Notes: generated by a model not told the origin, from the letters alone. 64,000 bases of DNA from Halobacteriovorax sp. DA5 (GCF_002903145.1 NZ_PPDJ01000007.1:124001-188000), one strand, 5' to 3'. Shown: positions 35,845 through 45,908, counted from the stretch's first letter. A program made the numbers and translations.

Positions 35845-36624
35845 ATGAAACGTATTTTATCACTTGCAATTAGTTCACTACTTCTATGCTCATCGGCCGT
35901 AGCAAAGGAAGTTCAAGATATGTCTGATCCTTTAGCGGTCTATACTCAAGCAGGTCTTGGCGCAACAAATAAAGGCTTAAATGCTAAGATTGGAATTTCT
36001 TATGATACAGGCATTAAAAATGTAGCAGCGATGAATGTTATCGAATTCAAGGGTTTTCTTGGAGAAGAACTTGGATGGGATGGTACATCTAAAAGATCTA
36101 ATCGACTTGATAGTTTTCGCTTCAGAAATTTTAGCGCAAATATAAAAACAGGTAGTGGCTCACAATTAGATATAAACTATAGTCTTAAAGAATCATTTCT
36201 AGCAGAAAGAACAGGAAATGCTTCCTACTCTATCCTACAAGCACTTCCAAAGTTTTGGATTGTTAACCTCTATCCTCTAGCAGGAGTTGGTGTTGAATTT
36301 GGAAAGAATACTCTAGAAGACGATAACTCAATTGATAGTGGCTTCTCTGTTATTGGTATCAATAGTGTCGTTGGCTTCTACGGAAAATTTACGATCACTG
36401 ATAAAATTTGGTTTAACTACAATCCTATCTGGGCAGCGGCCCTTGCGGGTTCTGACCTTTATGAGTCATCAGCATATGGTGGAAAAGATAATATTCTTCT
36501 TCACGAATTTGCAGCAAGCTACCAGTTCACTCCACGCTTTAACCTTCGCTACTTTGCGAATTGGAGTAACCTAGTAGACATTGCTGACGGTGACCACAGA
36601 ATCGAATTTAATTATCAATTCTAA
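35845..36624 (+). CDS. Probable outer-membrane beta-barrel protein
   Basis: This 259-residue exported protein has a signal peptide (MKRILSLAISSLLLCSSAVA, cleavage near 20) and an AAGGA ribosome site. The mature chain is a series of alternating amphipathic strands (SANIKTGSGSQLDINYSL, NLRYFANWSNLV) and ends with IEFNYQF, the C-terminal aromatic typical of barrels inserted by BamA. No substrate motif. It stands alone between egtB and the RCC1 lipoprotein. Confidence 0.7.
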   Translation: MKRILSLAISSLLLCSSAVAKEVQDMSDPLAVYTQAGLGATNKGLNAKIGISYDTGIKNVAAMNVIEFKGFLGEELGWDGTSKRSNRLDSFRFRNFSANIKTGSGSQLDINYSLKESFLAERTGNASYSILQALPKFWIVNLYPLAGVGVEFGKNTLEDDNSIDSGFSVIGINSVVGFYGKFTITDKIWFNYNPIWAAALAGSDLYESSAYGGKDNILLHEFAASYQFTPRFNLRYFANWSNLVDIADGDHRIEFNYQF

Positions 36625-36640
36625 TTAATCACTTTATCTT

Positions 36641-39600
36641 TTAAGGGGCGGCGATTCCAAATGTCGCTGACCCTCCTAAGAAAATCTCTGAAAATTTAAT
36701 TCCTCGATCATAAAGTAGTGGTGTTTCAATTGAGCCCCAGAATGTATCTGGAAAGTTTCCAATCTCACCACCTTCACCGTAACCAAAACAGTACATATAA
36801 CCAGTTACATTTTCGATTCCACAAGTGTGCCACATGCCAGAAACGAGCTTATTCCATGAGCGTCCTGCTATGATTGCTGGCTCAGCTCGATTTGAATAAT
36901 CCCCCTGTCCAAGAGCTCCGTTATTCCCACTTCCCCAGCAGTATCCATCTCCACTGGCCTGAAGCGCGCAAGAGTGAGATTCTCCAACAGATAAACTCGT
37001 CCAAACGGCACCGCCAACAACTTCAACAGGAACAGAAGAATTTGTAAAAACCGCATCATTACCTAACTGCCCTCGATTATCATAACCCCAGCAGTATATT
37101 TTGCTATCAGTAGCTAGGCCACAAGCGAAGTGATCACCTGTTCCAATATCAGTAAAAGTAAGTCCACCGTTAACTGCTGTTGGTGTTGTCGTAAGGGTTG
37201 TCGTGTTCCCAGTGGCCACTCCATTTCCTAGACCACCGAAACGATTCGTCCCCCAGCAGTAAGCTGCACCATCGGTACGTATTCCACAAACGTGATAATA
37301 TCCAACAGAAATCTTACTCCAGCTATGACCACCAACAATTAAATTAGGATCATGAAAGGACGCTGTTGTATCCCCACTTCCTATTTGCCCGTAGTTATTT
37401 CTTCCCCAACAATAACCAACATTAGTGGTTGTTACACCACAAACAGAATCATAATTAGCACTAAGAGACGCCCACTTATGGCCACCTGTAACTATTGTCG
37501 ATGGGTGTGAATAGTTGGCCGTATCGGCAGCTCCATTTCCAAGTTCACCATATTGGTCTCGTCCCATACAATACGCATCGTCGGAGTCATCAATACCGCA
37601 AAAAAGCATATAACCAGCGGCCATAGACTTCCAAGTTTTTGCCAAAGGAACTTTCTTAGGCATAAAAAGACCAGCGTTCCCCATTCCAGTTCCGGCCTGT
37701 CCCCAGTTCCAGTATTGTCCCCAGCAATAGCCGTCACCGCTTGTTGTGACACCACAACTTAAATAGTCAGAAGCTGAAGCAGATGCCCAATTATGGCCAC
37801 CAATAACAAGCGTTGGTGTCAGGCGGTTTTGAATATCACCGTCTCCGATCTCTCCTTCTTCCCCCTCACCCCAACAGTACATTTGATTTAGATTATCGAT
37901 ACCACATGAGTGTCTTCCCCTAACCGAAACATCAACCCAGTCTTGAGAACCAGTCACTTGTACCGGGACATTAGAAGTTGTTCCTAGGCCATCACCTAAG
38001 TTTCCTTCCCCACTAAAGTCAGTTCCCCAGCAATAAATATCACTTGTATTTGTTAGCCCACAAGCGTGAAACCAATGAACTTCAATTTTATCAAATGTTA
38101 GGCCACCACTGACAGGACTAGGAGAATACGTATCAGCACTTAGCCCATCTCCTAAAACATGGTTAGACCCCATTCCCCAACAGTATCCAACTCCCGCGAC
38201 TGTAACTGCACATGTGGAATATTCACCGACTGCAACATTTTTCCACTTCGTTCCTGAACTTATATGCTCAGGTGCCGTAATAACTGTTGTATTATCTCCC
38301 ATTCCGATTTGACCATAATTATTTCTCCCCCAACAATAAAGGTCATCAAGGGAGTTAATAGCGCAAACGTGATAGTTTCGAGTTGAAACCATTTTCCACT
38401 TCATTCCTCCCGGAACAAGTTTTGGAACAAATGAATCAGTTGCTGTTCCATCACCAAACCGATAATAACTATTATCTCCCCAACAATAGAGATCATCACT
38501 ACCATCAATTCCGCATGTTAAACGATAACCAGTTGAGACATCCTTCCAGGTTTTCTCACCATCAACGATATGAGGAATATACTTAGGTTCATCAACTCCA
38601 TAACCAATCTCACCATACCAACCTTCACCCCAGCAATAGAGCTTAGACTGAGTTGTGATTCCACAAGAGTGTTGATCTCCACCAACAATTTTTGACCAAG
38701 TTAAATTTCCAACTACTTTGTTGAGATCATTTGGATAAAGAGATTGAAATTTTTGTGGATCATAAACATCAATAGGCGCACCAACATCCCAAGAACCAAA
38801 GTAATATAAATTTCCAGCACTATAGCCTGTGGCCATTCCCTGCACACGATGTTCAGAGGAAACAATCGCTCCATCTGTAATATAAATATTGGCAAAATAA
38901 TATCCATCCGCAGAAGCATTAATCGTCATATCAATAGTACAAGTCTCACCAGGATTTAAAGTTGTTCCAGTACAAGTATCGTTTGTAACTTGAAAATTCC
39001 CTGAACTTCCATAAATAAGGGGCGCCTGTAATAGACCAGTAGTTATTCCGCCTGAGTTTGTTAGTGTAATCGACTCAGTCTCACCAGGCCCTGCTCCTCC
39101 TGGTTGATATAACAGAGAGAACTCTGTTGCTCCTAATGTAAGCCCACCTGCGACATTTAAAGTTGTAAATGTATCAGAGACCACAACACTTGTATTTCCA
39201 GCTTCATCTATGGCACGAATTTCGATTCGATAATCTTCTGCTCCATCTAAAGATAAACCACTGACAGAATCTCCTTTTGTGAAAGAAGTCCAATCCTGCT
39301 CAACAGAAGAGTCTGAAACTTTAATGACTCTTACCTGATAACCCACAAGAACTAAGTTATCAGTTGAGTCCGTTGTCCATGTCACCGTAGGAGTCATTGA
39401 TAAACTGGCAGGAACTGCTCCAAGTGTTAATGCGGAAACAGCAGTCGGATCAGTCGTATCGAGGGTAATTGATTTTGTCACGGATTCAGAAGAAATTGCA
39501 TTTGAATCATCTGCTCCAAAAATATAGACAGTCTTTAGTCCATCACCACCTGATAAAGCAAATGAAGCTGGAAATCCTGTGACCCAATTTCCTCCTCCAC

Positions 39601-39850
39601 ATGATCCTGCACTTGTATCGACTGGAGGAGTTGTTTGCGTTTCACTAATACAGTACTGAGTTAGATCGTCTCCACCACTTTTTGTCATATCAATGCTATT
39701 AATATTTGAATGGGTTGTTGAACCAGAACTACTGTCACTTAAAATAACTTCTAGTGCCGCTACTTCAATTCCAAAATTAAAGCTAACCTCCGACTCTTTT
39801 AAACAACTGGTCAATAAAACAATAACCGACAATAATAGAATGTTTTGCAT
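36641..39850 (-). CDS. RCC1-repeat lipoprotein with Ig-like N-terminal domains
   Basis: This 1069-residue cell-surface or periplasmic lipoprotein has the lipobox LLTSC, with Cys16. After a Ser-rich linker there are about two Ig/fibronectin-like domains (70-240) and a choice-of-anchor or HYDIN-like domain (LTLGATEFSLLY to DMTINASADGYYF, 245-340). Thirteen RCC1-type blades then fill 385-1069, each ending in YCWG-x(4-8)-G-x-G (one CMG, one CFG) with a conserved HxCGI or CGV. Two seven-blade or one long solenoid-like propeller could form. The paired Cys per blade suggests disulfides, as expected outside the cytoplasm. Confidence 0.85.
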   Translation of the reverse strand: MQNILLLSVIVLLTSCLKESEVSFNFGIEVAALEVILSDSSSGSTTHSNINSIDMTKSGGDDLTQYCISETQTTPPVDTSAGSCGGGNWVTGFPASFALSGGDGLKTVYIFGADDSNAISSESVTKSITLDTTDPTAVSALTLGAVPASLSMTPTVTWTTDSTDNLVLVGYQVRVIKVSDSSVEQDWTSFTKGDSVSGLSLDGAEDYRIEIRAIDEAGNTSVVVSDTFTTLNVAGGLTLGATEFSLLYQPGGAGPGETESITLTNSGGITTGLLQAPLIYGSSGNFQVTNDTCTGTTLNPGETCTIDMTINASADGYYFANIYITDGAIVSSEHRVQGMATGYSAGNLYYFGSWDVGAPIDVYDPQKFQSLYPNDLNKVVGNLTWSKIVGGDQHSCGITTQSKLYCWGEGWYGEIGYGVDEPKYIPHIVDGEKTWKDVSTGYRLTCGIDGSDDLYCWGDNSYYRFGDGTATDSFVPKLVPGGMKWKMVSTRNYHVCAINSLDDLYCWGRNNYGQIGMGDNTTVITAPEHISSGTKWKNVAVGEYSTCAVTVAGVGYCWGMGSNHVLGDGLSADTYSPSPVSGGLTFDKIEVHWFHACGLTNTSDIYCWGTDFSGEGNLGDGLGTTSNVPVQVTGSQDWVDVSVRGRHSCGIDNLNQMYCWGEGEEGEIGDGDIQNRLTPTLVIGGHNWASASASDYLSCGVTTSGDGYCWGQYWNWGQAGTGMGNAGLFMPKKVPLAKTWKSMAAGYMLFCGIDDSDDAYCMGRDQYGELGNGAADTANYSHPSTIVTGGHKWASLSANYDSVCGVTTTNVGYCWGRNNYGQIGSGDTTASFHDPNLIVGGHSWSKISVGYYHVCGIRTDGAAYCWGTNRFGGLGNGVATGNTTTLTTTPTAVNGGLTFTDIGTGDHFACGLATDSKIYCWGYDNRGQLGNDAVFTNSSVPVEVVGGAVWTSLSVGESHSCALQASGDGYCWGSGNNGALGQGDYSNRAEPAIIAGRSWNKLVSGMWHTCGIENVTGYMYCFGYGEGGEIGNFPDTFWGSIETPLLYDRGIKFSEIFLGGSATFGIAAP

Positions 39851-40057
39851 TCTCCCCCACTTTTTAAACTCAATATTTTTACTATCGGTAAATACTTTTA
39901 ACTTATTTAAACAAAATCATATGAGGGATAAAAAAAGTTTAGAAAAAACGAGCTTTTACATCAGATATCTTTTTATAGACTGCAGAAATCGCTCTATAGG
40001 ATGAAGGATTATCTTCAACTAAAATAATTTAACTAAAGTAAATAAAAGTGAGAATTA

Positions 40058-41116
40058 ATGAAACAAAAATTTTTAAAACTAACCTGCCTTTTCTTTTTAT
40101 CATTTAATTATTTATATGCTGATTCAATAAACTTAGAGGAATCAAAGAGAAATTCTAAGCATCAATATCTTAGACTTTCATATCAATCAGTGAATAGTGA
40201 AAAACTTCAAACAATCTATGAACAACTTCTAATTGATTCTTATAACTATGAAGAAGAAGATTTCATGGCCAAGAAAACAAGACGTGAAAATGGGCATATC
40301 AAAGACTGGAATAATTTAAAAGATAAAAGCTTTAGACTCTATGTCGAGATTGAACTCATTGATATAAATAAGTTCATGAATATTCTAAACTTAACTGATG
40401 AGCAAATTAAGGCGTTATTTGGAGTCGTTAAATCAGATAGACCAACACCTAAAAAACAAAACGATTCTGGCCCACTAAAATTTTCAGTTTTTTACATGAC
40501 TTCTCTTGGAGAATTTAACCAGAAAAGTGCACCAGGATCTGTTGAGTTCAAGCAAAACTCTTCCGTTTCCCTGGGCCTTACGTCAGTATATCAAGTGAAT
40601 GCCAAGTATGGTGCTCAAGCAAGTCTTTACTACTCTCACCTAAATACTGCTTCTGCAAATCAGTATCTTGATAATGTTTCAGTTGATCCAGAGATTGGTT
40701 TTAACCTATACGGTACGTATAAATTTGCAGACTATGGACTAGAAGCATATGCTGGTCTAGATTTCGAGCGTTTTAATACTTTCAATTTTGATGGATTAAC
40801 AGAAGCCGATCAAGTTAAATTTGATAAGAACCAAATCTTCTTTTTAACTGTTGGTGTACAAAAAAACTTTAAGTTATACAGAAGAAACTTCTTAGCAAAA
40901 TTTAGCTACTCTCACTCACTACTTTCAAGTCGAGACATAGGTTACGCTAACACAAGTGATAAACAAGAGTTTACTGGAGGCAAGATTATGGCCTATGTAA
41001 TGGGCGATATCACAAAGAAAATTTTTGCTCATGCAATTTTCAAAATGCACTTTATGGATGGCCCAACCGATTTATCAGTAAATCGACTGGGCCTTGGATT
41101 TGGTTATAAATTCTAA
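40058..41116 (+). CDS. Exported, probably outer-membrane beta-barrel, protein
   Basis: This 352-residue protein has a signal peptide (MKQKFLKLTCLFFLSFNYLYA). Residues 25-140 are a charged, helical soluble region. Residues 145-352 are alternating strands (VSLGLTSVYQVNAKYGAQASLYYSHL, split across two strands; FNLYGTYKFADYGLEAYAGLDFERF) ending LGLGFGYKF, a barrel-type C-terminus. It resembles many Bdellovibrio-group outer membrane proteins in style but no family is recognised. It overlaps the convergent GST gene by 4 bases. Confidence 0.68.
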   Translation: MKQKFLKLTCLFFLSFNYLYADSINLEESKRNSKHQYLRLSYQSVNSEKLQTIYEQLLIDSYNYEEEDFMAKKTRRENGHIKDWNNLKDKSFRLYVEIELIDINKFMNILNLTDEQIKALFGVVKSDRPTPKKQNDSGPLKFSVFYMTSLGEFNQKSAPGSVEFKQNSSVSLGLTSVYQVNAKYGAQASLYYSHLNTASANQYLDNVSVDPEIGFNLYGTYKFADYGLEAYAGLDFERFNTFNFDGLTEADQVKFDKNQIFFLTVGVQKNFKLYRRNFLAKFSYSHSLLSSRDIGYANTSDKQEFTGGKIMAYVMGDITKKIFAHAIFKMHFMDGPTDLSVNRLGLGFGYKF

Positions 41117-41970
41117 CGATATGTAATATCCTTAGCGTCAAAGTCACTTTGGCCATGGCGCTCAAGGATTTGTTGATCTTCATCTCCCCAAGCTCGATTA
41201 ACTAGCCTTCCTCTTAATACCGCCGGCCTCTTAATCAATTCATCTGCCCAACGAATAACATTCTTATATTCATGTACTGACAAGAACTCTGCTGCATCAT
41301 AGAGCTTGCCTTTAACAAGTGCCCCATACCATGGAAAGATCGCTATATCTGCAATCGAGTATTCATCTCCTGCAATGTATTTATTATTTTCTAATTGCTT
41401 ATCAAGTACATCTAGCTGTCTTTTTGTTTCCATCGCAAATCGATCAATCGGATACTCAAATTTCTCAGGAGCATAGGCATAGAAATGACCAAAGCCTCCC
41501 CCTAAATAAGGAGCACTTCCCATTTGCCAAAAAAGCCAATTAAATACCTCAGCTCTCTTGGCCGGATCCTTTGGTAAGAAGTGTCCAAACTTTTCTGCCA
41601 AGTGAACAAGAATTGATGCTGATTCGAATACTCGAATTGGTTGACCATTATTCTTATCAAGTAAAGCTGGAATCTTAGAGTTTGGATTAATAGCAACAAA
41701 GTCAGAACCAAACTGGTCTGCTTCTCCAATATTAATTAAGTAAGCATCATACTCGGCTTCTTTAATTCCAAGCTCTAATAGCTCCTCAAACATAATCGTA
41801 ACCTTAACTCCATTTGGTGTACCTAGAGAGTACAGTTGAAACGGATGCTCTCCTTGAGGAAGTTCCTTTTCAAAGCGCGCTCCTGCAGTTGGGCGATTAA
41901 TACTTGCAAACTGTCCCCCATTTCCTTCTGTAAATGTCCAAACCTTTGGTGGTGTATATTTTTGATTCAT
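41113..41970 (-). CDS. yghU: Nu-class glutathione transferase / disulfide-bond oxidoreductase YghU
   Basis: This 285-residue cytoplasmic enzyme closely follows remembered E. coli YghU: PPKVWTFTEGNGGQFASINRPTAG, KELPQGEHPFQLYSLGTPNG, KVTIMFEELLELG, NPNSKIPALLD and ESASILVHLAEKFG. The family uses two glutathione molecules, has disulfide-bond reductase activity and reduces organic peroxides. AGGAG ribosome site 8 bases before ATG. Monocistronic. Confidence 0.94.
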   Translation of the reverse strand: MNQKYTPPKVWTFTEGNGGQFASINRPTAGARFEKELPQGEHPFQLYSLGTPNGVKVTIMFEELLELGIKEAEYDAYLINIGEADQFGSDFVAINPNSKIPALLDKNNGQPIRVFESASILVHLAEKFGHFLPKDPAKRAEVFNWLFWQMGSAPYLGGGFGHFYAYAPEKFEYPIDRFAMETKRQLDVLDKQLENNKYIAGDEYSIADIAIFPWYGALVKGKLYDAAEFLSVHEYKNVIRWADELIKRPAVLRGRLVNRAWGDEDQQILERHGQSDFDAKDITYR

Positions 41971-42077
41971 AATCTTCTCCTAGTAATTTCTAGATTATAA
42001 CAAGCATGAAGGTTAAAAAAAATCTAAACTTGATGAGGATCAAACTTACTCAATAGAGTTTATGGTAGGATATATAT

Positions 42078-42590
42078 ATGAAAAAGATAATCATTTCCCT
42101 ACTAATTACATCAAGTTTATTTGCCTCTGAGCAGCAGGCCGTCCAAGCAATACAGAAAACAGCAATGGCACTTAAGAAAGAGCTTCAAGCAGCAATGAAA
42201 GTCTCTCCAGTTAACGCTGTATCGGTTTGTAATACAAAGGCCATGCCGATCACTAAGAAGTTTCATGAAGACGGAGTCGAAGTCGGCCGTGTCAGTCTTA
42301 AGAATAGAAATCCAAACAATACTGTAAAGGGTTGGATGAATGACACAATTATGAGTTATGAGTCAGGAAAAAATAAGAAGAAATATTCCGTCGTAAGAAT
42401 CGACTCAGATAAGAATGGTATTATCATGCCAATCAAAACAATGCCTCTTTGTCTTAACTGCCATGGAGATAACCTAAAACCTGAAGTACAGTCAAAGATC
42501 ACTCAGCTTTATCCGAGTGATAAGGCCACTGGATATAAGAGCGGTGATATTCGTGGATACTTTTGGGCAACATTTAAAGCAAATAAATAA
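42078..42590 (+). CDS. DUF3365 (Tll0287-like) haem-binding exported protein
   Basis: This 170-residue protein has a signal peptide (MKKIIISLLITSSLFAS) and a single CLNCH haem c motif near residue 133. VCNTKAMPITKKF and VGRVSLKNRNPNN are typical of the DUF3365 family. These are periplasmic c-type haem sensors or carriers. Only 12 bases separate it from the sulfide:quinone oxidoreductase gene, so they are co-transcribed; an electron-transfer or redox-sensing role beside SQR is plausible but unproven. Confidence 0.85.
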   Translation: MKKIIISLLITSSLFASEQQAVQAIQKTAMALKKELQAAMKVSPVNAVSVCNTKAMPITKKFHEDGVEVGRVSLKNRNPNNTVKGWMNDTIMSYESGKNKKKYSVVRIDSDKNGIIMPIKTMPLCLNCHGDNLKPEVQSKITQLYPSDKATGYKSGDIRGYFWATFKANK

Positions 42591-42602
42591 GAGAAAATAA
42601 TT

Positions 42603-43784
42603 ATGAAAATTATTATTGTTGGTGGTGGAACGGCCGGTATTACAATGGCGGCACGCTTAAGAAATGAATTAAGCCCTTCATATACTATTTCTGTCATTGA
42701 ACCTTCTGAGTATCATTACTACCAACCTTATTGGACTCTTAATGGCGCTGGTATCGGAAAAAAAGAAGATACAAGACGTACAACTGCTTCAGTCATGCCA
42801 AATGGTGTTGAATGGATCAAGGATCGTTGTCAACAAATCCGACCAGATAAGAAGGAAGTTGAAACTCTTGAGCATGGAACACTAAACTACGATATCCTGG
42901 TAGTTGCACCAGGAATTCAAATTAATTGGAATGAAATTGAAGGCCTAAAAGACTCCATCGGAAAGAAAGGTGTTTGTTCAAATTATAGCTATGACTATGT
43001 GGATTATACTTGGAAATTTCTCCAAGAGCTTAAAAATGGCAACGCGCTATTTACCTTTCCAAACTCCCCACTAAAATGTGGTGGTGCTCCTCAAAAGATC
43101 ATGTACCTTGTTGAAGACTATGTACGTAAACATGGCAATAGAGACAATGTAACGATTGAGTTTGCAAGTCCAGGTCAGGCAATTTTTGGAATTCCAAAAT
43201 ATAAAGCTGCACTTGAAAAGATTATAAAAGAAAGAGATATCAAAACACACTTTCACATCAATTTAGAAAAACTAGATGGTGAAAATAACAAGGCCTATTT
43301 TAGAGATCTCCAAACAAATGAACTGATAGAAAAAGATTATTCTTTTATTCATGTTGTTCCGCCGATGTCAGCGCCAGACTTCTTAAAGGATAGTGATCTA
43401 CTTGATAGCACGGGCTGGATTGATGTTGATAAGCATACGCTTCAACATAAGAAATATTCCAATGTTTTTGCGATTGGCGATGCGACAAATGTCCCAACGG
43501 CCAAAACAGGTGCGGCAGTAAGAAAGCAGGCTCCAGTTCTTGTCGAAAATATTGTGAAATTCATTAATAATAAAACTAATTTCAATACAAGCTATAATGG
43601 TTATACCTCATGTCCGATTGTAACTGGCTACGGACAACTAATTCTTGCAGAATTTGATTACGACGGAAATCCATGTGAGACTTTCCCATTTGATCAAGCA
43701 AAGCCTCGCTGGAGTATGTACTTTCTAAAAGCACATATTTTGCCAATTGTTTACTGGCATGGAATGCTTAAAGGAAGAATGTAA
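42603..43784 (+). CDS. sqr: Sulfide:quinone oxidoreductase-like flavoprotein
   Basis: This 393-residue membrane-associated FAD enzyme oxidises sulfide to polysulfide or persulfide and reduces quinone. It has IIIVGGGTAGITMAARL at the N-terminus, FTFPNSPLKCGGAPQKIMYL (redox Cys near 160), and a second Cys in TSCPIVTGYGQLILAEFDYDG near 340. The C-terminal FLKAHILPIVYWHGMLKG is the quinone/membrane-docking segment of type II SQR, the mitochondrial-like group. Likely a sulfide detoxification system with the upstream haem protein. Confidence 0.88.
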   Translation: MKIIIVGGGTAGITMAARLRNELSPSYTISVIEPSEYHYYQPYWTLNGAGIGKKEDTRRTTASVMPNGVEWIKDRCQQIRPDKKEVETLEHGTLNYDILVVAPGIQINWNEIEGLKDSIGKKGVCSNYSYDYVDYTWKFLQELKNGNALFTFPNSPLKCGGAPQKIMYLVEDYVRKHGNRDNVTIEFASPGQAIFGIPKYKAALEKIIKERDIKTHFHINLEKLDGENNKAYFRDLQTNELIEKDYSFIHVVPPMSAPDFLKDSDLLDSTGWIDVDKHTLQHKKYSNVFAIGDATNVPTAKTGAAVRKQAPVLVENIVKFINNKTNFNTSYNGYTSCPIVTGYGQLILAEFDYDGNPCETFPFDQAKPRWSMYFLKAHILPIVYWHGMLKGRM

Positions 43785-43785
43785 G

Positions 43786-44220
43786 TTACTTCTTTGCAAG
43801 GTTTTTAATTTTAGGATGTAGAGTAAACTCACACTTCATTGACTTTGTAACAAGACAATTATCCTTGGCCTTGTAAAGAAGATCTAAATAAGGATCAACA
43901 TCTGACTCACAACAAATTTCTAAATGAACGTGAATATCACATTTCGTAAATTCATAGCCCTTGGCCACTTTTTCGAGATGAGCATCTGCCTTTACTTCAA
44001 TATTATTAAAAGCAAGTTTTTTAAAAGAAGCAAAAGACTTGAATGTTAGAATATAGCAACTAGAGATACTTGCACTAAAAAGATCTTCAGGGCTCCACTC
44101 ACTCTCGACACCATTAAATTCAGGCGGCGGAGTAATCGTAATGGCCTGTTTTTTATCTGCCGTAAGGCTTAACTCGATACTTTCAGAGTTTCCCTTAGTA
44201 ATCGTTGTATACGTACCCAT
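43786..44220 (-). CDS. OsmC-family protein
   Basis: This 144-residue cytoplasmic protein of the OsmC/Ohr fold has WSPEDLFSASISSCYILTF (with the first conserved Cys near 54) and a second Cys pair region CDIHVHLEICC near 95. OsmC and Ohr reduce organic hydroperoxides with two Cys. The two here, in SSC and around residues 93-103, differ somewhat from the Ohr pattern, so peroxidase activity is likely but not certain. Good AGGAG ribosome site. It lies 12 bases downstream of the Na/Pi gene in the same direction and abuts the convergent SQR. Confidence 0.82.
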   Translation of the reverse strand: MGTYTTITKGNSESIELSLTADKKQAITITPPPEFNGVESEWSPEDLFSASISSCYILTFKSFASFKKLAFNNIEVKADAHLEKVAKGYEFTKCDIHVHLEICCESDVDPYLDLLYKAKDNCLVTKSMKCEFTLHPKIKNLAKK

Positions 44221-44232
44221 AAATACTCCTAA

Positions 44233-45888
44233 TTAAACATGTGCTTGAGCAGCATTTTCAGTATGACTTCTAATTTTTCGAAGTGCCACAATCATATCGG
44301 AATAAGTAAGTGCACCAAGTGCATCATACTCTCCACTTGAAACACGATCTAAGTGCTTCTTTCTTATTTGCTCGGCCTGGTCTCTTAATTCCTTAGACTT
44401 TCTTTCAGCAACACTATAATCAACCTTATCAAGAGAAATTTGATTTGAGACTGAATCATAGAATGCCTTTACATTAACAAATAAGTCATCAAAGTCTTTC
44501 TTTGCCTCATCTCTCATAAGTTTTGATATATCACCTCGATCACTATAAGCAATCAGCCTTTCGATATAATCAGCAATACTCTCTAACTCATCGACTTCCT
44601 TAATCATCGACTGAGAACGGCGTGACTCATCTTCACTTAAAGGATTAACCATAAGTTTAACGATAAAAATGGTAACTTCTTTTTGTATATTGTCTGTAAT
44701 TCTCTCATAATCCTTGGCCTTAAGAGCAATCTTCTCCCTTTCGCCAAAATTCTGTTTAATATAAATCTCTTCTGCTAAAGCATAAAGTCTAGAAACGATA
44801 TCTTTCATTTTATTAACCTCGGCCTGTGCTTGTGCAAGCGCAGCCGCAGTTACCATTTGGCTTGGATCACCTAACATGACAAGGTGGTGTTGCTCCTTCT
44901 CTCCGGTAGCAGGAGTAATCCTTGTCACAAAATTTGCTAACTGAGTTAAGAAAGGAATAAAAATAATCGTGGCCGCGACATTGAAGATAGTATGTCCTGT
45001 AGCAATATGAACAGCAACATTGATAAAGTCACCATCTGCATTGACAGCATTTGCAGCACCTGGAACTAAGTAATCGATAAATTCAACATAGAATGGAAAG
45101 AATAAAAAGATAACAAGTACACCCAAGAGATTAAATATAGCGTGAGCTCGAGCTGCCCTTTTGGCGGTTATATTAGCTCCAACACTCGCTAAAAGAGCGG
45201 TAATGGTTGTTCCAATATTTTCCCCTAATACCAGAGCAGCGGCCGTATGAAATTGAATAACACCTGATCCAGCTAGGGCTATTGTAATACCCAACATTGC
45301 AGAAGAAGATTGAATTACGACAGTTAATATACAGCCGACAATAATACACGCAAAGTATGCTCCGTAATTCTGTTCAGAGAAATATGAAATCATACTTAAA
45401 AATTCAGGCATTGTTCTAAGTGGTTTAAATGCATTGGACATAATACTTAAACCAAAGAAGATCATACCAACTGAAAAAAGGATACGCCCAATTTGGCGAT
45501 AGCGATTAGTTTTAGCAAATAGCAAAGGAAAGATTCCAAGACCGATAAAGAGAAGTCCATACTTCCCTACTTTTATTGAAATGATCCAACCAGTAACTGT
45601 TGTCCCGATATTGGCCCCTAGAATAACTCCAATGGCCTGTCCTAAATTCATTAAACCAGCATTAACGAAACCAACAGTCATAACAGTAGTTACAGATGAA
45701 CTTTGAACAAAGATGGTAACAAGAGTTCCAACGATGACAGCAGAGAAGCGATTTGTTGTAATTTTATTAATCGTATTTTTAACGACGTCGCCAGCGACTG
45801 ATTGTAGTGCCTCTGACATATTCTTCATTCCATAGAAGAAAATACCAAGCCCACCAAGGACAGAATAAATAAGTTTAAAAACTTCCAC
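44233..45888 (-). CDS. Na/phosphate cotransporter with PhoU-like tail
   Basis: This 551-residue inner-membrane protein has two PNaS repeats, each with the QSSS motif (FVQSSSVTTVMTVG near 60 and VIQSSSAMLGITIA near 190) and eight or so membrane helices up to residue 330. It is followed by a cytoplasmic PhoU-like helical domain (about 350-545). GTG start with GGAG 4 bases upstream. It belongs to the NptA/YjbB group, which can import or export phosphate. A paralogue lies at 55527-57104. Confidence 0.9.
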   Translation of the reverse strand: MEVFKLIYSVLGGLGIFFYGMKNMSEALQSVAGDVVKNTINKITTNRFSAVIVGTLVTIFVQSSSVTTVMTVGFVNAGLMNLGQAIGVILGANIGTTVTGWIISIKVGKYGLLFIGLGIFPLLFAKTNRYRQIGRILFSVGMIFFGLSIMSNAFKPLRTMPEFLSMISYFSEQNYGAYFACIIVGCILTVVIQSSSAMLGITIALAGSGVIQFHTAAALVLGENIGTTITALLASVGANITAKRAARAHAIFNLLGVLVIFLFFPFYVEFIDYLVPGAANAVNADGDFINVAVHIATGHTIFNVAATIIFIPFLTQLANFVTRITPATGEKEQHHLVMLGDPSQMVTAAALAQAQAEVNKMKDIVSRLYALAEEIYIKQNFGEREKIALKAKDYERITDNIQKEVTIFIVKLMVNPLSEDESRRSQSMIKEVDELESIADYIERLIAYSDRGDISKLMRDEAKKDFDDLFVNVKAFYDSVSNQISLDKVDYSVAERKSKELRDQAEQIRKKHLDRVSSGEYDALGALTYSDMIVALRKIRSHTENAAQAHV

Positions 45889-45908
45889 TGCTCTCCACTT
45901 CCTTTCGC

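Noticed and set aside
36641..39850. RCC1 repeats as a DNA repeat array or CRISPR-like structure
   Set aside because: The repeats are about 50 codons long, diverged in nucleotide sequence and in one open frame; they are protein repeats.
42013..42042. TGATCC on the minus strand upstream of the YghU-type GST, as a possible member of the ChrR regulon
   Set aside because: The hexamer is expected by chance many times in this window and the sequence 18 bases downstream (TTTTAA) does not match TAYCWA.
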